The notes below the pieces were generated by a model. It saw only the letters and a list, made by a program, of their open reading frames with translations, was not told the origin of the DNA and did no database searches. Of a stretch of DNA of 64,000 nt, positions 52,912 through 60,859 are shown in pieces. This stretch comes from Arenimonas sp. (GTDB taxonomy: Bacteria > Pseudomonadota > Alphaproteobacteria > Rhizobiales > Rhizobiaceae). Within the stretch, counting starts at the first letter, position 1, and each line of letters begins with the position of its first letter. The DNA lies in contig JAIBEK010000027.1 in NCBI GenBank assembly GCA_019459145.1, forward strand, positions 124,001-188,000, written 5' to 3'. Made by a program: the position numbers and the translations under genes.

Positions 52912-53432
52912 CAGAGCCTGCACGAATGGTCCGGTTGGTTGGCGATGCCGAGTATAGGGACCAGGCTGAAGCAACCCTCAGCACCCCTGGCGACGCTTCC
53001 ATGGTGTTTCGCTCACGACCCAGATCGATTGTCATGGCGTGCCCTGATGGGTGCGGCGAGACGTTAGTAATCAACCTGGACAGTCGCGCCGACAAGGCAT
53101 GGCGCTTTGATATGCGGGGAGAAGGACTTACCCTCTATCCCTCAGTGTGGCGTGAAGGAGGGTGCGAAAGCCACTTCATCGTCTGGCGTGGTCACATTCT
53201 GTGGTGCGACCGATTTGAGGGGGGGAATCGGGAGCCGCCTTATAATCCCGAGATTGAAGCGGCCGTTCTCAGCGCAATGGACGAGGTTCAAGCACGCAAT
53301 GCCGTGGAACTAGCCGATGCAATCGATGAACTCATCTGGGACGTCAATCGCACAGCGGGCAAGCTTGTGGGTCAGGGCCTTGCACGCTCATGGAAGACCA
53401 AAGGGGGATGGATCTTTGTGCGAGCAAAATGA
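52908..53432 (+). CDS. DUF6527-like protein
   Basis: The 174-aa protein contains CPDGCGETLVINLDSRADKA, a C-x3-C segment, then SHFIVWRGHILWCDRFEG, the pattern of small proteins found as the last gene of multi-ubiquitin operons. The C-terminus (LVGQGLARSWKTKGGWIFVR) is basic. It overlaps the E1-JAB gene by 4 bases. It may be the modified target or an E3-like adaptor, but neither role is shown by the sequence. Confidence 0.6.
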   Translation: MTEPARMVRLVGDAEYRDQAEATLSTPGDASMVFRSRPRSIVMACPDGCGETLVINLDSRADKAWRFDMRGEGLTLYPSVWREGGCESHFIVWRGHILWCDRFEGGNREPPYNPEIEAAVLSAMDEVQARNAVELADAIDELIWDVNRTAGKLVGQGLARSWKTKGGWIFVRAK

Positions 53433-53575
53433 GGTCTCCTGCTAACTCGGACATTATGGGGCGTTAGGAGGAAACGTGTTTTGTTGGTGTGCGGATGGCA
53501 ACCTGCTCGCTTGCAATATCTCGTGGAGCGCAATGAGCAGACAGGAAGCGCGAAAAGCGCAATTGAAGTCTTAGA

Positions 53576-53603
53576 GGCATGGCGCTTGATCGAGCGCCAT
53601 GCC
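53576..53603 (+). ncRNA. Perfect 11-bp hairpin, candidate AvcI-type regulatory RNA element
   Basis: GGCATGGCGCT and AGCGCCATGCC pair perfectly around a TGATCG loop. The flanks TTAGA and TCTAA can extend the pairing with a bulge. It is in the non-coding gap before the deaminase gene. Confidence 0.4.
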
Positions 53604-53765
53604 GTTTGGATTCTAATCACCGGAATACGTAACGGTCGCAATCTCAGAATAAAATGCTCAAGGACACCTTTTTTGAGCGCTTCTTGTGTAGGCTTAATTC
53701 AATCGACTCCAACTAATCGCGGTGATCGAACGAGACGGCTTGAACATTTTCTCCCAAAATTGAAA

Positions 53766-53783
53766 AGGGCCCCAAAGGGCCCT
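53766..53783 (-). terminator. Hairpin after the small minus-strand frame
   Basis: AGGGCCC-CAAA-GGGCCCT is followed on the minus strand by TTTTCAATTTT, an intrinsic-terminator pattern. It begins 10 bases after the stop of the 57-aa frame. Confidence 0.55.
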
Positions 53784-53792
53784 CGAGAAATT

Positions 53793-53966
53793 TCAGTCGT
53801 CAGCTAAGCTATAGGATGCAGGTCCCAGCGAGAAGCGATCTCGAAAATCCTGGATCGCATCATTATAAGCGTGCTCATTTTTTTGCACCAATGATTCAAG
53901 TCGATCCAACAGAGGCTTCTTCTGTTGAGTACTTAACACTGCCTTCTTCTCCACAGGAGGTTGCAT
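53793..53966 (-). CDS. Small hypothetical protein divergent from the deaminase gene
   Basis: The 57-aa frame MQPPVEKKAVLSTQQKKPLL has GGGGAAG six bases before the ATG and a terminator-like hairpin directly after the stop. The helical, charged sequence (DRLESLVQKNEHAYNDAIQD) looks like a real small protein. It could be a regulator or antitoxin for the deaminase; its function is unknown. Confidence 0.45.
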   Translation of the reverse strand: MQPPVEKKAVLSTQQKKPLLDRLESLVQKNEHAYNDAIQDFRDRFSLGPASYSLADD

Positions 53967-54037
53967 TGTCTTCCCCAATTTTCAGTGTAATCGTGACACC
54001 AAGTTTCACTACGAATCATTAACAAACGAATACGATC

Positions 54038-55549
54038 ATGGCCAACGAAACGTTCCCCAAACTTGACAAAAATCTTCCCGAAATAATCATCGGAATCGTC
54101 TCGCCAGTGGGTACGGGGCTTAAAAGCACATTAGAATCTCTAAGGAAAGAGTTTAACGAAAAAGGCTACGACGTACATCACATAAAAATTTCTGAGCAGT
54201 TCCCTTCGATTGCTGACGCCTTCGGCTACGCCGGTCTTAGCGTGAAGACGCGGTTTGACAGAGCCAATACTTACATTACATTTGGCAACTACCTCAGAGA
54301 CAACATGGGCGGAAAGGTGCTCTCCGCCTTTGCGATATCAGAGGTTGCAGAACGTCGGTCTGCTGACAAATCACGTGGAAATGTGTTTGTGATTGATCAG
54401 CTGAAGACCGAGCAAGAACTTGACCTGCTTCGCGATGTTTACGGAGCCTCTTTTTTTCAAATTTCCGTCTACTCCGCTCGAGATGTTCGCGTTGACAATC
54501 TCGCGAATGGGATGGCGCACGACAACAAAAAGCGCGATGCAAACTACTTCCGGGGAGACGCGGAAAAGTTGGTTGCCCGAGATGAGGATGAGTTCAATGA
54601 ACCAAATGGCCAAAAAGTCGGCAAAATCTTTCAGTTTGCAGATGTTGTGATAAACGCCGATCGTGCAGAAGAGCAAAACAATGTTTCTGACCAGGTTAAG
54701 CGTTTCGTAGATCTCCTTTTCGGCCATAATGGATATTCGCCCAACCGGCTCGAGTATGGGATGTATCTTGCCCACTCCGCAGCACTAAGGAGCCTCGATC
54801 TTTCCCGCCAAGTCGGCGCAGCCATATTTCGCAAATCCGGGGAAATAGCCGCCTTGGGAGCAAACGAAGTTCCCAAGGCTGGTGGGGGCACTTACTGGGC
54901 AGACGATAACTTCGACGCGCGCGAGTATAAGCTTGGATCAGACAGCAACGATAAGAGAAAACAAGAGCTTCTCGATGAGGTTCTGGAAATCGGCGTCGGA
55001 AACACGCTAAATTTGACTTCAGAGCAGCTCAAGCAGCTCGATAAATCTCAGTTTATGGACGCGCTTGAGTATGGCCGAATTGTCCACGCAGAAATGTCAG
55101 CACTGAGCGACGCCGCAAGACTTGGCATAAGCGTTCAGGATGCAACCATATATTGCACCACCTTTCCGTGTCATATGTGTTCGAAACATATCGTTGCAAG
55201 CGGCATATCTAAGGTTGTTTTTCTGGAGCCCTATCCTAAAAGCTTAACTTCAGATCTTCATTCGGACGCTGTAAAGATTGAAGGGATGTCACGCGGTGTG
55301 TACGGCAAGTTTCCAGCCGTTGAGTTTGCCCCATTTTTTGGAGTAACCCCACGTCGATACAGAGAATTTTTCACCCGGACTAAGCGCAAGAAAAGCGGTG
55401 AATTTCAAACTTACCGCGATGGGGCAGCGTACCCCATGATAAGGCAACAAACAGCTGCATACCTTGCACTTGAAGGCGCAGCCATGGAGGGCCTTTCTGA
55501 GAGTATTAGCGCTTTCATATCTAAGCTCCCGACTACGAATCCCCAATAA
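54038..55549 (+). CDS. Anti-phage deoxycytidylate deaminase, AvcD/DcdV type
   Basis: The 503-aa protein has an N-terminal P-loop-like kinase domain (IIIGIVSPVGTGLKSTLESL, the loop ending GTGLKST) and a C-terminal deoxycytidylate deaminase domain: HAEMSAL near residue 353 with the zinc cysteines in TTFPCHMCSKH. This two-domain architecture is that of AvcD/DcdV, which deaminates dCTP/dCMP and starves phages of dC nucleotides; an upstream RNA holds it inactive in known cases. The gene is AT-rich compared with its neighbours, a sign of recent transfer. Confidence 0.88.
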   Translation: MANETFPKLDKNLPEIIIGIVSPVGTGLKSTLESLRKEFNEKGYDVHHIKISEQFPSIADAFGYAGLSVKTRFDRANTYITFGNYLRDNMGGKVLSAFAISEVAERRSADKSRGNVFVIDQLKTEQELDLLRDVYGASFFQISVYSARDVRVDNLANGMAHDNKKRDANYFRGDAEKLVARDEDEFNEPNGQKVGKIFQFADVVINADRAEEQNNVSDQVKRFVDLLFGHNGYSPNRLEYGMYLAHSAALRSLDLSRQVGAAIFRKSGEIAALGANEVPKAGGGTYWADDNFDAREYKLGSDSNDKRKQELLDEVLEIGVGNTLNLTSEQLKQLDKSQFMDALEYGRIVHAEMSALSDAARLGISVQDATIYCTTFPCHMCSKHIVASGISKVVFLEPYPKSLTSDLHSDAVKIEGMSRGVYGKFPAVEFAPFFGVTPRRYREFFTRTKRKKSGEFQTYRDGAAYPMIRQQTAAYLALEGAAMEGLSESISAFISKLPTTNPQ

Positions 55550-55597
55550 GACCTGATGATGGAGACTTTGACTCTAGGTTGCACCTTAAGTTGCAGC

Positions 55598-56731
55598 CTA
55601 GATCACGCCCCACGCCCGAAACCTCCCCCTGCCCGTCATCTCGCGAAGCCCAAGCTCCTGCACGATGCGCCGCGCGCCTTGCGGCGTAACGTCCAGCGTC
55701 TTTGCCACCATGCCGGCGGAAATCAGCGGCCGCGCCATGACAAGCTCGACGAGCTCCGGCAGCCTGGATGACGTTCGCCGTCCCTCCAGCTTGCGCATCA
55801 TCATCTGTCGCGCCAACACCAACCGGTCATGTTCTTTCAGCCCCGTCTCGGCGGAGATTGTCAGCGCCCTTGCTATCGCCAGCAACCGTGTCTCGCGATC
55901 ACGATGCCGGCGCCGATCGACGGGAATGGCTTTGAGCCCGAGATTGATCGCCGCGAGATGGGTGCCGGTGGTAACGCCGCCCTCGCGCAGGACCGAGGCG
56001 GCCAGCATCCGGCCAAGCCAGGGCGCATGCTGGAGCACGGCGATTTCATTCCAGGCATCGAGCGCCACGATCGCTTGACAGACCGGCGGCAAGTCCTGGG
56101 CCCGCGCCAGCACAGCCTGCCACTCCGCCAGCCGCTCGTCCTCATCCCAGTCGAGATCATAGACGAGTGGATCCTTGTCCGGAGCGTTTTTGGCGCGCCC
56201 CGGCTTCTTCGCCTCTTCGATCGCGGCCCCGGATCGGGCGAGTACTGCATCGATCGCGGCAAACGCATCACCCAGATCATCAATGTCGAGATCTTCCGCA
56301 TCCCCTATCTCGGCCGGAGCGTCGCTCACCTCAACACTCCCATCGCGCACCCCCTCCCCGTCTCCACCCCATGATGCCGCGGGCCACGCCCGCCCGCGGA
56401 GCGAGGCGAGGCCTTGAGCGGAGGACGCCCAAGCGGCTGGATGGGCGGCGATGCGGCGGCGGGTTTTCAGGATGTCGCGGGCGATCGTCAGTTCGTGAGT
56501 GGGTGCGCGGATGTCCCGGAGCGCGTCATGCAGGACGAGGTCTTCGAGATGGACAAGTTCCCCATCGACCCAGAGCGAGGCATGCGCGTCGAGGAAATGC
56601 GAGCGCTCGAGAAAGCCTGAGCCGACGGGAGAGCGGGCTATGCGCTCGTCGAGGCGGGCAAGCGCGACGGCGGCCTCGGAGATCGGCCGTAGCAGGCTCT
56701 GGATGGGCAATTTTGTTTGATCGTAAGACAT
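55598..56731 (-). CDS. RHE_PE00001-type plasmid protein with C-terminal HTH
   Basis: The 377-aa protein [20 protein letters not shown] belongs to a family typical of rhizobial plasmids. The N-terminal half has the segment [20 protein letters not shown]; the C-terminus holds a winged-helix-like segment [27 protein letters not shown] Fic-like organisation is possible but no HPFx[D/E]GN motif is seen. It is near the replication cassette in many rhizobial replicons, as here. Its function is not established. Confidence 0.75.
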   Translation of the reverse strand: MSYDQTKLPIQSLLRPISEAAVALARLDERIARSPVGSGFLERSHFLDAHASLWVDGELVHLEDLVLHDALRDIRAPTHELTIARDILKTRRRIAAHPAAWASSAQGLASLRGRAWPAASWGGDGEGVRDGSVEVSDAPAEIGDAEDLDIDDLGDAFAAIDAVLARSGAAIEEAKKPGRAKNAPDKDPLVYDLDWDEDERLAEWQAVLARAQDLPPVCQAIVALDAWNEIAVLQHAPWLGRMLAASVLREGGVTTGTHLAAINLGLKAIPVDRRRHRDRETRLLAIARALTISAETGLKEHDRLVLARQMMMRKLEGRRTSSRLPELVELVMARPLISAGMVAKTLDVTPQGARRIVQELGLREMTGRGRFRAWGVI

Positions 56732-56816
56732 TGAATTTATGGTAAATGATTCGTTAAGCGAAAACTATAGCGGCAATACGGTTCCGTACTTCTCATCAAT
56801 GTGCTCGCGATGCCTC

Positions 56817-56845
56817 ACCCCCGATAAGTAACCCTTATCGGGGGT
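56817..56845 (+). repeat. Perfect 12-bp-arm hairpin upstream of vapBC
   Basis: ACCCCCGATAAG and CTTATCGGGGGT pair perfectly around TAACC. It lies 77 bases before vapB and 85 bases before the RHE_PE00001-type start on the other strand, and may be an operator for the TA pair. Confidence 0.85.
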
Positions 56846-56921
56846 TAGCCATCTCGCGTGCCATCCTTGCTATCTTTTGCCCGGATTGCTATATCTGGCG
56901 CGCAAACGCCATGAGGAAACC

Positions 56922-57179
56922 ATGTCCGAACCGCAACTCTCCATTCGTAGCACCAAGGCCCGCGACCTGGCCCATGCGCTCGCCCGGCGGACCGGCCAGC
57001 CCATCAACAGGCTCGTCGAGCAGGCGCTCGAGCGCTACGATCAGGAACTGCGCCAAAAACAGGCGAAGACGCCGGCTGATGTGCTTTGGGAACTGATGGC
57101 AGAAGGCCGCCGCTCGGTACCGCCAGGCACGACATCGGCACATGATGACCTTTATGACGAACACGGCCTGCCGAAATGA
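56922..57179 (+). CDS. vapB: VapB-family antitoxin
   Basis: The 85-aa protein MSEPQLSIRSTKARDLAHAL, continuing ARRTGQPINRLVEQALERYD, has the Rv0623-like/PSK ribbon-helix-helix start and a C-terminal tail that should wrap the PIN toxin. ATG 56922 follows GAGGAAAC; an in-frame upstream ATG at 56877 is not preferred. It overlaps vapC by 4 bases. Confidence 0.85.
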   Translation: MSEPQLSIRSTKARDLAHALARRTGQPINRLVEQALERYDQELRQKQAKTPADVLWELMAEGRRSVPPGTTSAHDDLYDEHGLPK

Positions 57180-57580
57180 TCGCTCTCGATACGTCAGCGA
57201 TCGTGGCCACCGCGCTGGGCGAGACGGAGGCTGAGCTTTTCCACGCCCTTGTCAGCCGCGAGGAAATCCTTGTGGGTTGGCCGACCCTCCTGGAGACCAG
57301 AATGGTGCTGACGGGGAAAAACTTTCCAAGTGCTGCAGCCGTCATTGCTCAGTTGGTCGCGCTGCCTAACGTAACTCCCGTCGCGTTCGGTGAGCGCCAT
57401 TATCATGCCGCGGAGCTTGCGTTCGAGCGGTTTGGAAAAGGGCGTCATCCGGCCGGCCTCAACATGGGTGACTGCTTTTCTTATGCGGTGGCGGCCGTCG
57501 CCAAGGCTCCCCTTCTGTTCAAGGGGCGTGATTTTTCGCAAACCGACCTGAAACTGCATACGGCATCATCGGTGATGTGA
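57176..57580 (+). CDS. vapC: VapC-family PIN-domain ribonuclease toxin
   Basis: The 134-aa protein has the PIN acidic residues: MIALDTSAIVATALGETEAE (Asp5), LLETRMVL (Glu near 41), and MGDCFSYAVA (Asp near 99) followed by LLFKGRDFSQTD. VapC toxins cut tRNA or rRNA. The ATG overlaps the antitoxin stop (ATGA), so both are translated together. The pair stabilises the plasmid or island. Confidence 0.9.
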   Translation: MIALDTSAIVATALGETEAELFHALVSREEILVGWPTLLETRMVLTGKNFPSAAAVIAQLVALPNVTPVAFGERHYHAAELAFERFGKGRHPAGLNMGDCFSYAVAAVAKAPLLFKGRDFSQTDLKLHTASSVM

Positions 57581-57848
57581 ATGTCACCGCTCACGCCCGT
57601 TCCGGCCCCGACACGCCATCTGCGAAGCGGTAGCCACCACAGTTCCATCCGCCCCGGGCTCACCCGTAAAATCCATAGGGCGACCACGCCTGACAATCCG
57701 CGGGCCCCTCGGTGCGGCGATGAACACGAAGGGCCGGCGGCCGATCCTGGTGGATATGGTTATGCGCATGGCAGCCTGATTAACGCCGGCGACACTCTCC
57801 GGAACGGACGGGTTCGCCCGAAGTTTACAGACACCCCTTCACAAGTGG

Positions 57849-59021
57849 ATGGATGACATGACGGAAGGGCCCGAAAACGCATCCTCAAGCACAAAGAGCA
57901 TGTCACGGCGGGCCGAGCAGCTCGACACGATCGCCTCCGTCCTGCCCATGGACCGGCGTGACGAGTTGGCGGAACTGCTGACGGACCAGGACATCGACAC
58001 GCTTCGCCATCTGGTCAATGAGGGGATGGGGGCGAATACGCTGCGTGCGCTCACCTCCGATCTCGCCTACCTGCAGGCCTGGTCTCTGGCATCCACGGGA
58101 ATGAGCCTGCCCTGGCCGGCCCCCGAAGCCCTGGCGCTGAAATTCGTCGCCCATCACCTCTGGGACGTCGAGAAGCGGCTGACCGATCCCCATCATGGAA
58201 TGCCCGCTAAAGTCGAGGACAAGCTCCGCTCACAGGGGTTCTTGCGATCCTCCGGCCCGCACGCGCCCGACACCGTGCGCCGTCGGCTTGCCACCTGGTC
58301 GACGCTGACGAAATGGCGCGGGTTTGAAAGTCCTTTCGGCTCCCCTGCCCTGAAATCCGCAATCCGGCTGGCCGTGCGTGCAACGCCCCGGCCGAGGAAG
58401 CGCAAGAGCGCGAAGGCCGTCACCGGCGATATCCTCTCCAGACTTCTTGCCACCTGCAATAGCGACAGCCTGCGCGACATCCGCGACCGCGCAATCCTGA
58501 TGGTCGCCTTTGCCTCAGGTGGGCGCCGACGCAGCGAGATCGCGGGCCTAAGAAAGGAGCAGTTGACGCAGGAGGAGCCGATCCCTATCGACGGCCAAAC
58601 TCCCCTCCCCTCGCTGTCCATTCACCTCGGCCGCACCAAGACCAGCGGCGCCGAAAACGACGAGGTCGTCTACATCACCGGACGGCCTGTCGAGGCACTG
58701 GACGCCTGGCTGACTGCCGCGAGGATTGAAAGTGGCAGCGTGTTTCGCGCCATCGATCGGTGGGGCAATGTCTCGCGTCGTTCTCTGGACCCGAAGGCGA
58801 TCAATGACATCGTCAAACAGCGCGCAAAGCTGGCCGGCCTCGAGCCTCAGGAGTTTTCGGCCCACGGCCTTCGCTCCGGCTATCTGACCGAAGCCGCCAA
58901 CCGCGGCATCCCTTTGCCTGAGGCCATGGAACAGTCACGACATCGCTCCGTCCAACAGGCATCGAGCTACTATAACAGTGCACAGAGACGAAGTGGTCGT
59001 GCGTCGCGTCTCCTGGATTGA
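57849..59021 (+). CDS. Tyrosine recombinase (plasmid-type site-specific integrase)
   Basis: The 390-aa protein has the catalytic pattern of the family: first Arg in SGGRRRSEIAGLRKEQL, H-x-x-R in SAHGLRSGYLTEAANRG, then HRSVQQASSYYNSAQRR with the nucleophilic Tyr. The N-terminal SAM-like part starts about residue 45. It is common near repABC cassettes and probably resolves plasmid multimers. ATG 57858 is an alternative start. Confidence 0.88.
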   Translation: MDDMTEGPENASSSTKSMSRRAEQLDTIASVLPMDRRDELAELLTDQDIDTLRHLVNEGMGANTLRALTSDLAYLQAWSLASTGMSLPWPAPEALALKFVAHHLWDVEKRLTDPHHGMPAKVEDKLRSQGFLRSSGPHAPDTVRRRLATWSTLTKWRGFESPFGSPALKSAIRLAVRATPRPRKRKSAKAVTGDILSRLLATCNSDSLRDIRDRAILMVAFASGGRRRSEIAGLRKEQLTQEEPIPIDGQTPLPSLSIHLGRTKTSGAENDEVVYITGRPVEALDAWLTAARIESGSVFRAIDRWGNVSRRSLDPKAINDIVKQRAKLAGLEPQEFSAHGLRSGYLTEAANRGIPLPEAMEQSRHRSVQQASSYYNSAQRRSGRASRLLD

Positions 59022-59031
59022 CTGTAGAAAG

Positions 59032-59283
59032 TCAGGTCTGCTTGTTCAAAAGGGGCATGTGACCAGCCATAGCCTTCAGCTCCTCCTCGGTTCGAAAGCC
59101 CGATTTGAAAAGAGCTACAAGTTCCCTAGCGATTCCGAGCTCTTCCTCCGCGGTCACGGTACCAGCAGTCTCGCGGAGGTCTACCAAGACCTTGCGCAGC
59201 AGTATCAGCGCCTGTGGTCCAATTTCCTGCTCATCATCAAAATAATTAGCACCCATCGTTATCGTTCCAAGCTCGTAGACCAT
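59032..59283 (-). CDS. Small conserved hypothetical protein
   Basis: The 83-aa frame MVYELGTITMGANYFDDEQE contains an alpha-helical middle (ALILLRKVLVDLRETAGTVT). The second methionine (59256) is a possible start. It is downstream of repC on the same strand but separated by 200 bases. It resembles short proteins encoded next to rhizobial replication genes; the function is unknown. Confidence 0.5.
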   Translation of the reverse strand: MVYELGTITMGANYFDDEQEIGPQALILLRKVLVDLRETAGTVTAEEELGIARELVALFKSGFRTEEELKAMAGHMPLLNKQT

Positions 59284-59413
59284 CTGTGAAACACATGCCG
59301 GCCGCCCAAACCGAGTTGAGCGCGCTGCATAGCAAAGCTCGCTGACCTCAAAGGCGCGACCAGGTAAACCGACGACATTAGATCAACGTTTTGTATTTAT
59401 TGGCGAAAACGTG

Positions 59414-59431
59414 GATCTGTACGGCTGACAA
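59414..59431 (+). repeat. 18-bp repeat, copy 1 (candidate partition/incompatibility site)
   Basis: GATCTGTACGGCTGACAA lies downstream of repC and recurs exactly at 61899-61916 between repA and repB. The half-site GCTGACAA is like rhizobial parS-type elements. The rest of 59284-59490 holds nothing else recognised. Confidence 0.6.
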
Positions 59432-59490
59432 CCGAAGGCCTCATTGTTCACTTCCCTGCAAAAGATGGGGAACGAACCTGAACTGTGATC

Positions 59491-60705
59491 TCAAGCCGAT
59501 TTCTGTCCCCCTGTCTCATGCGTCCTGAGCAGCGCCATCAGCATCGGCCCGAGAGAAAACTCGCCTCTTTCAGACCGTCTTGTCAAATCTCTCAGATATC
59601 CGCCTGGTGAGTTGATATGCCCTGCCCGCTCAAGAACACAGGCCATAGCCACCGCTGCATTCTCTGGTCCCATGGCTTCGCAGGCGTCCTGATAGGCAGA
59701 CGGGCTAACCCCAAGCATGCTCCGAACCACGACTGCGGCGGTCATCAGTTCTCGCCAGTGCGAGATTGAACCACCAGGAGCGTAATCTGCGATCTGCGGG
59801 CACGCCCTAAGCACCATACCCAGGGGAAAGGCCTTTATCGGCTGGGCAGCTGGTCTTGGTTTTGCCGCCAGCCTCTCACCCTGCTCATTTTCAGAGCTAG
59901 GTTCAAGTTCATTTAAGGATTTGGTATTTGAATTCTGTATGTGATGACGGATTTCGTCACCATTGGCGTCGGTTTTTCGAGGAATTAGCTGAATTTCCAG
60001 CATGTTGATTGCTTCCTCGCTCAACAAGGTAAGTTCATCAAGGCAGGCTTCGAGGGCGGGGGTTGTCTTCGCCGTCTTGATCCGAGCAATGGTCGTCACC
60101 AGAGCATCCTCGACGGCTTGCCAGTTCCCTGCGGCGCCCTCCTCCATCGCGGCAGTGATAAGCTTGCGAATGTCGCGGCGTTTGATTGTGATGCGTTCTT
60201 TGATGACACGCAGCCGCCGGCTCTCCTCGGCAACCTGATGAGCCATTATCGCGAGCTCTTCTGCGCGGGCAAGAAGTGGCGCGAGACTGAAACCGTAGGC
60301 GGTTTCTATTCCTCCATCGTTTCCTTTGCGAGCGTAGCGCTTGCCGTTCGGGCTGTCGTTGCGCTGGATAAGCCCCGCCTGCACGAGGAGAGCGAGGTTC
60401 TCACGAAGCGTCGTTCCCGCGATCCCGTTGGCGCGGATCGCAAGCTGAGCATTCGATGGAAAGACGACAAGATTGCTGTCTTCGCTGAGTTCCTGCTCTG
60501 GGTAGAAGCTCAGCAAGGCATTCAAGACGGCAAGGGCACGGTCACGCAGACCGAGCATCGTTCTCGCCTCGCAGGCGCTGCGATAGACTCTCCACTTGTC
60601 GACGCTTTTTCCCGCTTGGATATCTGCCGTCGCAAGCTGACGTTTCACCAAGGCAAGCGTCATCGGCCGCCGCCCGAATGGCGTCGTTACATTTCCTGTC
60701 TGCAT
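59491..60705 (-). CDS. repC: RepC replication initiator
   Basis: The 404-aa protein MQTGNVTTPFGRRPMTLALV is a typical RepC: an N-terminal winged helix and DNA-binding region (GLRDRALAVLNALLSFYPEQ, then NAQLAIRANGIAGTTLRENL), a middle helical part, and a C-terminal conserved PGGYLRDLTRRSERGEFSL. RepC opens the origin, which usually lies inside its own gene. GAGAGGAAC precedes the ATG. It is the last gene of the repABC operon and is negatively controlled by the antisense ctRNA. Confidence 0.92.
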   Translation of the reverse strand: MQTGNVTTPFGRRPMTLALVKRQLATADIQAGKSVDKWRVYRSACEARTMLGLRDRALAVLNALLSFYPEQELSEDSNLVVFPSNAQLAIRANGIAGTTLRENLALLVQAGLIQRNDSPNGKRYARKGNDGGIETAYGFSLAPLLARAEELAIMAHQVAEESRRLRVIKERITIKRRDIRKLITAAMEEGAAGNWQAVEDALVTTIARIKTAKTTPALEACLDELTLLSEEAINMLEIQLIPRKTDANGDEIRHHIQNSNTKSLNELEPSSENEQGERLAAKPRPAAQPIKAFPLGMVLRACPQIADYAPGGSISHWRELMTAAVVVRSMLGVSPSAYQDACEAMGPENAAVAMACVLERAGHINSPGGYLRDLTRRSERGEFSLGPMLMALLRTHETGGQKSA

Positions 60706-60765
60706 GTTCCTCTCACCTTTCTAAAGGCAAAGGAAATCAACTCACCAAACTGGCGCCAAAGACTC

Positions 60766-60857
60766 TTGACTGTGATTCATGGAAATGCGATTCTCAGGTT
60801 GCTTAGACATGAGGAAGGCTTCCACGACGGCGACGTTGGGGGGCCTTTTTCTTTTGC
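60766..60857 (+). ncRNA. Antisense countertranscript RNA (ctRNA, incA-type) between repB and repC
   Basis: In the 154-bp repB-repC gap the plus strand has TTGACT (60766-60771), 17 bases, then GATTCT, and a terminator: stem GGCTTCCA / TTGGGGGGCC followed by TTTTTCTTTT, ending near 60855. The RNA would be about 55 bases, as in other repABC plasmids, where it blocks repC expression and sets copy number. Confidence 0.7.
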
Positions 60858-60859
60858 CG

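Larger units (their letters stand above)
53433..54037. other. AT-rich gap upstream of the avcD-like gene, with hairpins
   Basis: No long gene is present on the plus strand. It holds a strong 11-bp hairpin (53576-53603), a second hairpin (53766-53783), and a small minus-strand frame (53793-53966). Relatives of the deaminase are controlled by a small RNA encoded just upstream; this gap is the place to look for one. A GTG frame after AGGAGG at 53476 gives only 32 residues and may be spurious. Confidence 0.45.

Noticed and set aside
53481-53807. 108-aa plus-strand frame before the deaminase
   Set aside because: Runs through the hairpins and has no family pattern; more likely untranslated or part of a regulatory RNA.
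56167-56745. 192-aa frame opposite the RHE_PE00001-type gene
   Set aside because: Arg/Pro-rich shadow of a supported gene.
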